A stretch of DNA of 64,000 nucleotides from Sympetrum striolatum (taxonomy: Eukaryota; Arthropoda; Insecta; Odonata; Libellulidae), in NCBI GenBank assembly GCA_947579665.1, contig CANPUZ010000057.1:620001-684000 (forward strand), in the 5' to 3' direction. Position numbers and translations under genes: made by a program. Shown here in pieces: positions 61,301-64,000 of the stretch. The notes under the pieces were generated by a model. The model was not told the DNA's origin. It did no database searches and saw nothing but the letters and a program-made list of their open reading frames with translations. The number at the start of each line of letters is the position of its first letter. The first letter of the stretch is position 1.

Positions 61301-62756
61301 ATTGTTTAATTTATTATTTTGTGAACATTTCAACCGCATGGACGGAAATTTACAAAAAGCGATTGATTCTTGATTAACACATCAAATGTTGTGGCAGATA
61401 ATGGATAGAAGTAAATGATTTTTATATAAATAACGAAAATTCTCCATCCAAACGCGAGAGCCGAGCTAGCAAAACGGACACAGGGGGAGTCTAACGTAAC
61501 AAAAGTGAAGAAAAAACAAAACGCAGCCCGCAGAGCACTGGTGAGAACTTTTCGCCAGCTCCCCTTTAACTACATGTATCTTTGGGGTTTTATTTTCCTC
61601 TCATATGGGACTCAGGAGCTTGTCTATCCTATGACATGGACTCAGATAGTTTAAATGAACCTTTTACTTAACGATCATGTTCGATTTTTTTCTCTAAGTC
61701 CTCTTGATTCTTTTCATCATGGAAAATAAAACATTTTTGCAATGCAAACTTCTCGGATGCCGGTGTTGTCTGCTAGAGCGATATAAAAAACGAATCATCT
61801 GCCAACCTCCCGCAAACTCTATTAAAACCTCGTTGATTATTATATATTAATTTTATGTAAATTCTAATGCATTAACCCATCTTAGTTTTTAATTGATCAA
61901 ATACCGAGCATGGCATAAAAATTCCTTAATAATCGTTTACCGCAATGAGATAAAGCTACTTTATAATACATTATAATAGCTTATCAGGGTAATTAGAGAT
62001 TTTCCGCTTGTGCATATGTTGGTTCTAATTCATAATTGGGGTTCAATTCAGTAAAAGTTGTCAAAATGACGAATCTGTTCTTACAGCCAAATGTACTTCA
62101 ATTGGTCATATTGAAGGCAGAAACAAGCCGCTGCTTATTTACCTATAAAACCTTTACAAACGCGAAAATAACAAAATTGCTTCGTGTTACGCATTGCTCA
62201 AACTACATTTTGTGTTCCAAAATGTTCGAATTACTCGATCAAACCTTGATAACTCTGTATCATAGCCGCAAAATCACGAAAAAACAATGTATTGGTATAG
62301 GGAGATACGAAAAGTGCTACCCAGCATGGCTAAATGCGCAATCTGCCCCTTTACCCCTGGCTTCACTTTTGGTCGCTAGAGGAAGATAGGATATGCTACC
62401 CCTGTGGTAACGGACTATGTCCTCCATCTTTCTTTTCTCTCTTCTCGAGAGAAATGCTTGCTGGCCCAAAATTCGGACTAAGTTATTCTTGTTGGGTCAG
62501 GGGTGGTAACATTTTTAACCATTTGCTGTACTATATATATCTATTGACTCACCAATACATGCCAAACATTCTCGTTGGCTCCTTGAAATGAACAGAAACG
62601 AATTGAGAGGCCCAGGAGTCCCTGCCCTCCCCACCCTTCCTCCGGTTTGGCCACCACCTCCCGGACATTCTGCGTCTTGCTGCTGTACACCGACAGCTTC
62701 ACCTCTTTGCCGATGCTCTCCTTGAGGGCATCCTTCAAGCCCTCATTGTCTTGGTC
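16198..62756 (-). CDS. Grasp65: Golgi reassembly stacking protein (GRASP55/65), seven exons, 5' end outside the window
   Basis: Exons on -: 62,756-62,553; 57,199-57,109; 47,253-47,127; 30,082-29,962; 25,311-25,107; 22,651-22,460; 16,409-16,198. All junctions are GT/AG and phases agree (0,1,2,0,1,1), giving 383 codons plus stop. The protein has the second part of PDZ-like domain 1 ([40 protein letters not shown]), PDZ-like domain 2 ([36 protein letters not shown]) and a low-complexity Pro/Ser/Gln tail ending MPTDY. Known for the family: a peripheral Golgi membrane tether that stacks cisternae by PDZ-mediated oligomerisation, with an N-terminal myristoylated glycine. That glycine and about 55 residues must lie beyond 64,000. 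Introns of 2.5-17 kb consist largely of transposons. Identity is strong; the symbol follows the single Drosophila orthologue. Confidence 0.95.
16410..17129. other. GRASP intron 6, first part, nothing recognised
   Basis: Very AT-rich sequence with no frame and no match elsewhere in the window. It may hold old repeat material. Confidence 0.4.
17130..19560. repeat. Possible DNA transposon with long imperfect inverted arms
   Basis: GTGGCCAC followed by CGAAGCG and AAGCTGAG occurs near 17,212-17,245, and in inverted order near 19,505-19,545. The interior holds a GC-richer stretch with TATAAAAAG at 18,100 and two GGGGTGTTT-CACCCC hairpins (18,417 and 19,122). No target duplication or transposase is visible, so the class is unknown. 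Confidence 0.35.
19680..20382 (+). mobile_element. HINE element
   Basis: Begins TTTTACTTTCTCCATATACG, (GT)n tract 19,808-19,856, ends ATGGAGAAAGTCATGTGCTG plus GCCACATCAGATT. Full-length sense-oriented copy in GRASP intron 6. Confidence 0.8.
20383..21141. other. GRASP intron 6, nothing recognised
   Basis: AT-rich sequence. A short stretch near 20,430-20,640 is less AT-biased and open in one frame, but shows no domain I can name. Confidence 0.4.
21142..22274 (-). mobile_element. Hel-A Helitron-like element, complete
   Basis: Left + end A|CGAGTAAAATGTAGCTTGC, right end TATATAATAGA|T, as in the P-transposase insertion. 1,133 bp, six B-box-like modules. Collinear with 5586-6707. Confidence 0.8.
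22460..22651 (-). CDS. Grasp65: GRASP exon f: Ser/Pro-rich tail
   Basis: 192 nt, phase 1 to 1, [20 protein letters not shown] through [10 protein letters not shown]. Acceptor TCTCCTCAG|TT, donor GAAT|GTAAGT. Frame chosen from junction phases on both sides; the other open frame here lacks compatible phases. Confidence 0.85.
22652..23149. other. GRASP intron 5, T-rich stretch
   Basis: T-rich sequence on + with no repeat match. Nothing recognised. Confidence 0.4.
23150..23428 (+). repeat. Short interspersed retroelement with (TTA)n tail
   Basis: Same sequence as 47,285-47,525 in opposite orientation: GTTTTGCAGGTTTTTCACAC, GTCTCAATCTCACCCGAATA, then TTATTATTATT. The ending suggests a SINE or the 3' end of a LINE. 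No Pol III boxes are evident. Confidence 0.5.
23429..23726 (-). mobile_element. Fragment of the CCGTATTTCCC short element
   Basis: Matches 55,182-55,703 in reverse over the GCAGCACCACATGCGGGATT segment and the TATAAGATGCAC terminus. One end is lost at the following HINE element. Confidence 0.55.
23730..24406 (-). mobile_element. HINE element
   Basis: TCTGATGTGGCCAGCACATG at the left, (CA)n at 24,250-24,280, TATGGAGAAAGTAAAA at the right. Confidence 0.8.
24411..24971. other. GRASP intron 5, nothing recognised
   Basis: AT-rich, no frame. A small inverted pair (GCTCAATCTATAGCAAGAGATTGAGC, positions 24,601-24,626) could form a hairpin. Confidence 0.4.
24972..25094 (-). mobile_element. HINE internal fragment beside GRASP exon e
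   Basis: Matches the interior of the copy at 1983-2777 (TTGTAGATAACT, ACTTCCGGT, ACCGATTT). It stops 12 bases before the exon, so intron 5 begins almost directly with transposon sequence. Confidence 0.6.
25107..25311 (-). CDS. Grasp65: GRASP exon e: proline-rich regulatory tail
   Basis: 205 nt, phase 0 to 1, [20 protein letters not shown] through NPAMTG, rich in Pro, Ala, Gln and His. Acceptor GTCTTTGCAG|GT, donor GGAG|GTAAGT. A HINE fragment begins 13 bp after the exon end. Confidence 0.9.
25362..25700 (-). mobile_element. Hel-C Helitron fragment
   Basis: Collinear with 30,890-31,200 (CTTCTTTTGGTGCTTG, GGGATCGAACCGAGGAC near 25,550). Related to half of Hel-B. Truncated at both ends; it lies about 50 bp upstream of the exon e acceptor. 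Confidence 0.55.
25704..26240 (-). pseudogene. mariner transposase (DD34D type), 5'-truncated
   Basis: Minus-strand translation from about 26,226 shows [39 protein letters not shown], the second catalytic Asp in [10 protein letters not shown] and, after a frameshift near 25,990, [17 protein letters not shown] with the third Asp. The + left end CAGGGTCTGTCCCAAAAATA follows TA and is the terminal repeat. The N-terminal HTH and the other terminus are missing. Confidence 0.85.
26241..26969. other. GRASP intron 4 spacer
   Basis: Contains an inverted pair GGTAGGAGGATTTT / AAATCCTCCCCCC (26,286-26,327) and runs of CCAAC. No gene recognised. Confidence 0.4.
26970..27640 (-). mobile_element. HINE subfamily 2 element (no CA tract)
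   Basis: TCTGATGTGGCCAACACATG left end, GGGAGAAAGTAAAA right end. The interior differs from the main family and lacks the dinucleotide repeat. Same type at 47,645 and 48,803. Confidence 0.75.
27655..27860 (-). repeat. Retroelement 3' fragment with (TAA)n-type tail
   Basis: GAATAATAATAAATAATAAT followed by ATTTATTTTGCTCTGGGATT; resembles the reversed tail of a SINE or LINE. No coding sequence. Confidence 0.35.
27901..29220 (+). mobile_element. Complete mariner-type element with TA target duplication
   Basis: TA at 27,899-27,900 and 29,221-29,222. Inverted ends CGGTTGCGGCAGAATGACCT and CAGGGTGCGGCAGAATGAAC. 1,320 bp with one transposase gene. Confidence 0.9.
28020..29108 (+). pseudogene. mariner-superfamily transposase with a single premature stop
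   Basis: The natural start is taken as [20 protein letters not shown] at 28,020; the open frame extends upstream from 27,930. An N-terminal HTH is followed by the [16 protein letters not shown] linker and a second HTH ([16 protein letters not shown]). Catalytic Asps lie in [23 protein letters not shown] and [15 protein letters not shown]. 36 residues separate the last two Asps, not 34 as in classical mariners. A TGA at 28,911-28,913 replaces the expected Trp after FFL; the frame then continues to TGA 29,106-29,108. One substitution separates this copy from a full-length frame of about 362 codons, so it is recent. It is in GRASP intron 4, antisense to the gene. Confidence 0.9.
29962..30082 (-). 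CDS. Grasp65: GRASP exon d: PDZ-like domain 2, C-terminal part
   Basis: 121 nt, phase 2 to 0, [20 protein letters not shown] through SVAATTQN. Acceptor TTCTGAACAG|TG, donor AAAAC|GTGAGT. Marks the end of the folded GRASP domain. Confidence 0.95.
30145..30365 (-). mobile_element. Hel-A fragment beside GRASP exon d
   Basis: Terminal hairpin region GCTTGCATTCTGCAAGC and the first module, then truncated. It starts 62 bp upstream of the exon d acceptor. The terminal tetranucleotide is CTCT instead of CTCG. Confidence 0.6.
30366..30789. other. GRASP intron 3, nothing recognised
   Basis: AT-rich sequence with no shared repeats that I can see. Confidence 0.4.
30790..31267 (-). mobile_element. Hel-C Helitron, 5' part
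   Basis: On - it begins A|TCTATATATATATAAAATAG and carries GGTTCGAACC near 31,095. The 3' terminus is missing near 30,790, where the sequence resembles the end of the Hel-B first half (CCGTCCCCCTGACGATC on -). A tetranucleotide run (ACAT)n lies at 31,210-31,232. Confidence 0.65.
31487..31768 (+). pseudogene. LINE reverse-transcriptase C-terminal fragment
   Basis: Frame 31,496-31,681 reads [20 protein letters not shown] and [13 protein letters not shown], the C-terminal region found after the reverse transcriptase in endonuclease-type LINEs (W-D-x-N-E-L and WIGHxxR). Ends in GATGATGA-type tail. Confidence 0.6.
31769..31965. repeat. Unclassified 197-bp repeat
   Basis: Nearly identical to 38,566-38,762 (GATGCGTTTTTAATGTTCTC ... 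GAGCTGGAGGACCATCCT). It follows LINE-type sequence here and the Mutator 3' flank there. No class assignable. Confidence 0.55.
31990..33407 (+). pseudogene. Second LINE 3' fragment, split by a Helitron
   Basis: 31,990-32,185 and 33,348-33,407 align with the fragment at 31,500-31,760 (CAGCCATTGAAGGAAC, GATAAAGTGGAAACAGTTGT-like text). The Hel-A element lies between host A and T. Confidence 0.6.
32186..33347 (+). mobile_element. Hel-A Helitron-like element, complete, best view of its six modules
   Basis: Host A|TCTATTATATATAGATGCTT at the start; GCTTGCA-GTA-TGCAAGC hairpin, TACATTTTA and CTCG|T at the end. GGGTTCGAnnCC-type motifs at 32,357, 32,532, 32,705, 32,871, 33,039 and 33,203, spaced 175, 173, 166, 168 and 164 bp; the second ends GCT. 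The first, GGGTTCGATTCC, contains an exact tRNA B-box core. Short (GATA)n tract at 32,228-32,250. Confidence 0.85.
33408..33800 (+). other. 5' flank of the Mutator-type element
   Basis: T/A-rich stretch then a GC-rich segment (33,540-33,600) before the transposase start. Probably the terminal and promoter region of the Mutator-type element; its outer border is not certain. Confidence 0.4.
34055..34968 (+). mobile_element. Jockey-type LINE, 5'-truncated, subfamily A
   Basis: 7-bp target duplication CATGTTT (34,048-34,054 and 34,969-34,975). The frame to 34,906 holds [20 protein letters not shown], the catalytic FADDT box, [19 protein letters not shown] and C-terminal [17 protein letters not shown]. 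The tail has hairpin ACGCCGAAAGGCGGCTTG. Its removal restores the Mutator-type frame. Non-LTR retrotransposon, dead on arrival. Confidence 0.9.
35781..36814 (-). mobile_element. HINE element, long form, inside the Mutator-type gene
   Basis: 1,034 bp because an internal segment (AGTACATAATCA ... CCGGTTTATCAGTATTTCA) occurs twice, near 36,003 and 36,323. (CA)n with TA interruptions at 36,640-36,681. Flanked by an A run; removal joins VKSKK to GLGGRGK. Confidence 0.85.
37418..37919 (+). mobile_element. Jockey-type LINE, strongly 5'-truncated, subfamily B
   Basis: 6-bp duplication AAGAAA (37,412-37,417, 37,920-37,925). Frames 37,440-37,667 and 37,660-37,842 give [20 protein letters not shown] and [17 protein letters not shown], with one frameshift. 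The tail ends ATTAATGTAGATGTAGATG, a short tandem repeat. Confidence 0.85.
37980..38565 (+). other. 3' flank of the Mutator-type element
   Basis: T-rich sequence with AATAAA at 38,468, probably the element's 3' region and poly(A) signal. No inverted terminal repeat could be matched by eye. Confidence 0.4.
38566..38762. repeat. Unclassified 197-bp repeat, second copy
   Basis: Matches 31,769-31,965 with few substitutions. Confidence 0.55.
38763..39233. other. Spacer with a LINE 3' scrap
   Basis: 39,060-39,165 resembles the LINE fragment at 33,348-33,407 (GATAAAGTGGAAACAGTTGT). The rest is unrecognised. Confidence 0.4.
39234..39700 (-). pseudogene. Jockey-type LINE, 5'-truncated, subfamily B
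   Basis: Starts (on +) TCTACATCTACATCTACATT, hairpin GCCGCCTTTCGGCGTGTGGC; minus frame 39,620-39,366 reads [20 protein letters not shown] and [20 protein letters not shown]. Stops flank the frame. Confidence 0.85.
39771..40257 (-). mobile_element. mariner deletion derivative, N- and C-terminal coding fused
   Basis: TA at 39,769-39,770 and 40,258-40,259; inverted ends CCAGGAGTAGAA / CCAGGTATAGAA. The minus frame 40,071-39,850 encodes the mariner HTH start ([30 protein letters not shown]) and then jumps to the C-terminal [17 protein letters not shown] region in another frame. The catalytic core is deleted. Second copy at 54,516-54,999. Confidence 0.8.
40330..40894. mobile_element. Tigger-like short element (second type), uninterrupted
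   Basis: TA at 40,328-40,329 and 40,895-40,896; ends CAGTAGAACCTCGATCTATC and inverted CAGTAGAACCACGATCCATC. 565 bp, the empty-site counterpart of 13,268-14,781. Confidence 0.85.
40920..41612 (+). mobile_element. Helitron fragments, chimeric
   Basis: 40,990-41,110 resembles Hel-B interior (TTCTTTTG, GAATTAAATCAGAA); 41,145-41,612 is Hel-A interior with motifs near 41,199, 41,370 and 41,539. Neither terminus is present. Confidence 0.5.
41797..43495. mobile_element. Element with about 160-bp inverted arms inside the LINE
   Basis: Left arm 41,797-41,957 (GACATTTTGGCACGGCCACT, CAACTTCGTTGTTCCTTAAA) pairs with right arm about 43,311-43,465. Near-direct flanks CTGCAAAGGCATCT (41,783-41,796) and CTGCAAAGGTGTCT (43,470-43,483) could be a target duplication. 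The space between the arms is filled by a Hel-B Helitron and a CCCAA-rich stretch (43,256-43,308). Superfamily unknown. Confidence 0.6.
41988..43210 (-). mobile_element. Hel-B Helitron, complete
   Basis: On -: A|TCTATATATATAAAGCTTAA start; end has hairpin around CAACGTTGAGAATCAACGGG then CACTTCAGCTAG|T. 1,223 bp, with two diverged copies of a segment of about 560 bp. Same family as 58,570-59,725. Confidence 0.85.
45535..46465. other. GRASP intron 3, nothing recognised
   Basis: AT-rich with a few short open frames; no domain or window repeat identified. Confidence 0.4.
46466..47088 (+). mobile_element. Hel-A, 5'-truncated
   Basis: Motifs GGGTTCGATGCT near 46,618 and 46,788, then GGGTTTGATGCC near 46,951; ends CAACATTTTACTCG|T. 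The hairpin is mutated (GCTTGCAGAATGCAAC). It ends 38 bp from exon c of GRASP. Confidence 0.75.
47127..47253 (-). CDS. Grasp65: GRASP exon c: start of PDZ-like domain 2
   Basis: 127 nt, phase 1 to 2, [20 protein letters not shown] through GGWGGEG. Acceptor TTTATTTCAG|AG, donor GGCAG|GTGAAT. The next Hel-A element ends 38 bp after the donor. Confidence 0.95.
47285..47525 (-). repeat. Short interspersed retroelement, reverse copy
   Basis: Begins on + with AATAATAACAATAATAAATC and matches 23,150-23,428 reversed (GAGATTGAGACTTAAAAGTC, CCTGCGCAACCTACC). It lies just upstream of the exon c acceptor. Confidence 0.5.
47645..48508 (-). mobile_element. HINE subfamily 2, split and truncated
   Basis: TCTGATATGGCCAACTCATG start; interrupted at about 47,810-48,280 by a retroelement; continues through TTGCATTTTGACAGAGATAT and stops near 48,508. 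Confidence 0.65.
47812..48280 (-). repeat. Non-LTR/SINE-type insertion in the HINE copy
   Basis: On + it opens with TTTTATTTATTTTATTTTAT, a reversed A-rich tail, and then AACAAGCATCAACATACAGC. Boundaries defined against the uninterrupted copy at 48,803. Confidence 0.5.
48803..49474 (-). mobile_element. HINE subfamily 2, complete
   Basis: TCTGATTTGGCCAACACATG left, GGGAGAAAGTAAAA right. No CA tract. Confidence 0.75.
49475..50099. other. GRASP intron 2 spacer
   Basis: AT-rich. GGGGTCGACTTATGCACC (about 49,739) resembles the short-element end at 54,452 and hints at an old element between them. TTAACCCTTTACCACC near 49,769 is a piggyBac-like word without a visible partner. Confidence 0.35.
51227..52139. 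mobile_element. piggyBac-like short element
   Basis: TTAA at 51,223-51,226 and 52,140-52,143; inverted ends CCCTTTCGAGA. 913 bp without transposase. Comparison with the left arm of the inverted repeat supports the insertion. Confidence 0.8.
52214..52932 (+). mobile_element. HINE element
   Basis: TTTTTACTTTCTCCATGTAC start, (GT)n 52,345-52,393, end AAGTCATGTGCTGGCCACAT plus CAGATTTTTT. Confidence 0.8.
53022..53645 (+). mobile_element. Tigger/pogo-like deletion derivative
   Basis: TA at 53,020-53,021 and 53,646-53,647; ends CAGTAGAGGATCGTTTATCC and inverted CAATAGAGGATCATTTATCC. Encodes only an HTH domain. Confidence 0.85.
53185..53469 (+). pseudogene. CENP-B-type HTH remnant of a Tigger transposase
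   Basis: [20 protein letters not shown], then [40 protein letters not shown] and LQFVAESD. This is the N-terminal psq/CENP-B_N domain of pogo-family transposases. The central CENP-B HTH and DDE domain are deleted; the frame ends shortly after. DNA binding to element ends is the family's role for this domain. Confidence 0.8.
53961..54515. other. GRASP intron 2 spacer with a short-element terminus
   Basis: GGGGTCGACTTATACGCCGG at 54,452 running to GATATACAG|TA looks like the right end of a TA-inserting short element; the left end is not located. The remainder is unrecognised. Confidence 0.35.
54516..54999 (-). mobile_element. mariner deletion derivative, second copy
   Basis: Inverted ends CCAGGTGTAGAAT / CCAGGTGTAGAAG; TA on the right, CA on the left. 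Collinear with 39,771-40,257 with the same internal deletion, so the deleted form itself was mobilised. Confidence 0.8.
55182..55703. mobile_element. TA-inserting short element, CCGTATTTCCC family
   Basis: TA at 55,180-55,181 and 55,704-55,705; ends CCGTATTTCCCGGCCTATAA and inverted CCGTATTTCCCAGCCTATAA. 522 bp, non-coding. Fragments at 23,429 and, related, 63,800. Confidence 0.85.
55797..56843 (-). mobile_element. HINE element, long form
   Basis: GATGTGGCCAGCACATGACT at the left (TC mutated), TATGGAGAAAGTAAAAAG at the right. Contains the duplicated internal segment seen in the copy at 35,781, and a compound (CA)n at 56,649-56,712. Confidence 0.8.
56844..57108. other. GRASP intron 2, first 265 bp
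   Basis: Short non-repetitive stretch after the exon b donor. Nothing recognised. Confidence 0.4.
57109..57199 (-). CDS. Grasp65: GRASP exon b: end of PDZ-like domain 1
   Basis: 91 nt, phase 0 to 1, [20 protein letters not shown] through ADTTLHES. Acceptor TTTTAACAG|GA, donor AGTG|GTAAGC. A Hel-A element begins 75 bp upstream of the acceptor. Confidence 0.95.
57275..58058 (-). mobile_element. Hel-A, internally deleted but with both ends
   Basis: Left + end A|CGAGTAAAAGTCGCCTGC, right end ACATAATTGA|T. 784 bp with fewer modules than the full copies; (TCTA)n at 57,990-58,012. It starts 75 bp upstream of the exon b acceptor. Confidence 0.75.
58059..58569. other. GRASP intron 1, nothing recognised
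   Basis: AT-rich sequence between two Helitrons, without frame or repeat. Confidence 0.4.
58570..59725 (+). mobile_element. Hel-B Helitron, complete
   Basis: Host A|TCTATATATATAAAGCAGAA; end CCCGTTGA-GAA-TCAACGGG (perfect 8-bp stem), CACTTCAG, CTAA|T. 1,156 bp. Two diverged internal copies (from about 58,600 and about 59,170), each with a TTCGAACCAAGATCG motif (58,743 and 59,297). Confidence 0.9.
59726..60413. other. GRASP intron 1, nothing recognised
   Basis: No frame and no match to other repeats in the window. Confidence 0.4.
60414..61170 (-). pseudogene. Jockey-type LINE, 5'-truncated, subfamily B, largest frame
   Basis: Minus frame 61,075-60,428 (215 residues): [75 protein letters not shown], ending in the translated hairpin tail. 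Upstream at 61,080-61,160 a frameshifted stretch continues the reverse-transcriptase thumb region. The tail begins (on +) with TCTACATCTACATCAATACC. Confidence 0.85.
61171..61478. other. GRASP intron 1, nothing recognised
   Basis: AT-rich spacer between jockey and hAT elements. Confidence 0.4.
61479..62406. mobile_element. hAT-type non-autonomous element, second copy
   Basis: Ends CACAGGGGGAGTCTAACG and inverted CACAGGGGTAGC. Flanks AAAACGGA and GTAACGGA agree at six of eight positions. Collinear with 8438-9357. It ends about 145 bp from GRASP exon a. Confidence 0.75.
62553..62756 (-). CDS. Grasp65: GRASP exon a: PDZ-like domain 1, central part
   Basis: 204 nt, phase 0 to 0, 68 residues from [14 protein letters not shown] to ENVWHVL. 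Contains [12 protein letters not shown] and [16 protein letters not shown]. Acceptor TTTGTTGCAG|GA, donor TTG|GTGAGT. The acceptor and its tract are duplicated 310 bp upstream (see 63,064-63,123). Confidence 0.95.
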
Positions 62757-62813
62757 CTGCAACAAAGAAAAGGGTCATTGAACAAACAAAACTCCATGTT
62801 ATATATTTTTTAC
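62754..62813. repeat. 60-bp direct duplication, copy 1 (true GRASP acceptor)
   Basis: Spans the last three bases of exon a (as read on +), its AG acceptor and the polypyrimidine tract. 57 of 60 bases match 63,064-63,123. Confidence 0.85.
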
Positions 62814-63063
62814 CAATTAACTCCAAAAACTAATCAACTCTGACAGCACAAACCACAGTGCTATATGTGAAGTTTGGTATTGATACGACTAATAGTTTTC
62901 ACGTTAGAGCGCCCACAATCACACACACACACACACACACACAACCACACACAAGCGCACACACACACACACATATACACAGACATCATTCCGAAAATGG
63001 TCAAAACGTGTTCTAGGGACCCCAAAACATGTATTTCCATTGAAATCTCGAAGTCGATTTTTA
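62814..63063 (-). mobile_element. HINE fragment between duplicated acceptors
   Basis: Interior of the HINE family (ACTCCAAAAACTAATCAACT, (CA)n at 62,922-62,980, ATCTCGAAGTCGATTTTT), lacking both family ends. Bordered by the 60-bp direct duplication. Confidence 0.8.
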
Positions 63064-63123
63064 GTCCTGCAACAAACAATAGGGTCATTGAACAAACATA
63101 ACTCCATGTTATATATTTTTTAC
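63064..63123. repeat. 60-bp direct duplication, copy 2 (decoy acceptor)
   Basis: Carries the same minus-strand TTTGTTGCAG|GA acceptor 310 bp upstream of the true one. Use in the normal frame would hit TAA immediately (GAC TAA). Confidence 0.8.
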
Positions 63124-63577
63124 TTGTCCTGAAATATTCCCATGCATTTTTTCCAAAATTATCCATGAGTATAAAATCTAGATGTTCAGGCTGAATGTTG
63201 TGGAACGCCACAGCAAATAAATTTAAAAATTCTTATGTGGCCAGCACATGACTTTCTCCATAGACATCGCACAGATACTTCGTAATCTCTGACCTCCGTT
63301 GCCATTTTAAGTGTGTGCTAGCAGTTTCTCCGGTGGTCGTTAGAATTGCTGCTTAATTTTGACCACCAGTGTACAAGCTAAAGGATATTAAAGAAAGCTG
63401 TGTATAACATGGAGATTACAAAAGCAATAGTACTATAACTAAATTACAAATTAATAATAAAATAAAATTAGAAACAGGATAAACTGCAATAGCAAACTAC
63501 GAGGAAACAATAAGAAAAAACATAAGATATAACATTCAGACGAAATTACAAAAAAATATAATAATAAAATCAAATAA
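63124..63577. other. GRASP upstream intron, mostly unrecognised
   Basis: 63,236-63,264 is a scrap of a HINE end (TGTGGCCAGCACATGACTTT). The rest is A-rich without features. Confidence 0.4.
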
Positions 63578-64000
63578 TCTGTACTGGCCAGCACATGACT
63601 TTCTCCATATATAAGATGTAAATATTTATCTACGACAGTAATTTCGAACTCTATATTAAATCTAAACTTGGAAGATAAGAGATTAATTTAAATCATATTA
63701 TCTTTTACATCACAAACATTATAAATTATGTTTTTTGGGACATGTTCAATGAAAAATTCTGAAATTGGCCTTTTGCCCAGAGCACCCACAAAGTACATAC
63801 CGTATTTGACGGCATATAAGACGCACCTTTTTTCCTAAATTATGTCTCGAAGAATTTCCCTGCGTCTTATATGTGAAGGTTCAACCTCCACGGGTTAACT
63901 TTCAATATTGAATGCTATTTTTAGTCCAGATGGTCTATACTACTTATTTCATAATTGCATTCAATGATTGTGTTAATATTTGGCTTTTACGAAATGTGAC
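63578..64000 (-). mobile_element. HINE element, interrupted and running off the edge
   Basis: TCTGTACTGGCCAGCACATG start; normal family order to CACAAAGTACA at 63,797, where another short element begins. Confidence 0.7.
63801..64000. mobile_element. TA-inserting short element (CCGTATTTGACGG type), partial
   Basis: CCGTATTTGACGGCATATAA after TA at 63,799-63,800, inside the HINE copy. Related to 55,182-55,703 by its terminal TATAAGACGCAC. The other end is beyond the window. Confidence 0.6.

Overview
This window looks like AT-rich nuclear DNA of an arthropod, most likely an insect. The evidence is spliced genes with canonical GT/AG introns, jockey-, mariner-, P-element- and Penelope-type elements, and several interleaved Helitron-type families. 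I cannot fix the species. No CRISPR array, prokaryotic operon, rRNA or convincing tRNA is visible.

Two host genes are supported. At the left edge, on +, is a small three-exon gene (657-2902) for a protein of about 120 residues that I do not recognise. On -, spread from 62,756 down to 16,198 and continuing past the right edge, is a Golgi reassembly stacking protein (GRASP55/65, Drosophila Grasp65-like). Seven exons with fully consistent splice phases encode the rest of PDZ-like domain 1, PDZ-like domain 2 and a Pro/Ser/Gln-rich tail. The N-terminal exon(s) lie beyond 64,000. The two genes converge tail to tail. The six GRASP introns are about 5.4, 9.9, 17.0, 4.7, 2.5 and 6.1 kb and consist largely of transposons, several ending within tens of bases of an exon.

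The rest is a layered transposon graveyard in which insertions can often be ordered from target-site duplications or restored reading frames. 3.3-16.2 kb (intergenic): a THAP/P-element transposase relic split by a Helitron, a Penelope-like reverse transcriptase split by a Helentron-like element, hAT, Tigger and piggyBac-like short elements nested in each other, and two hAT elements with GAATCG-rich ends. 16.4-30 kb: Helentron- and Helitron-type elements, a mariner fragment and a nearly intact mariner with perfect TA target sites. 30-47 kb: a Mutator-type transposase gene broken by two jockey copies and a Helentron, LINE fragments, and an AP-endonuclease LINE carrying an inverted-arm element with a Helitron inside. 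47-57 kb: a large inverted repeat whose right arm took three later insertions. 57-64 kb: complete Helitrons, another jockey, a hAT element, and a 60-bp duplication of the GRASP splice acceptor.

Three non-autonomous families dominate. Hel-A is a Helitron-like family of about 1.1 kb, 5' TC and unusual 3' CTCG end, with six modules of about 170 bp each carrying a tRNA B-box-like motif. Hel-B is a Helitron family of about 1.2 kb with a perfect 3' hairpin and CTAA/CTAG end, and an internal duplication. HINE is a Helentron-like family of about 0.7-1.0 kb with asymmetric inverted ACTTTCTCCATA ends and usually a (CA)n tract. Family names are mine, for cross-reference only.
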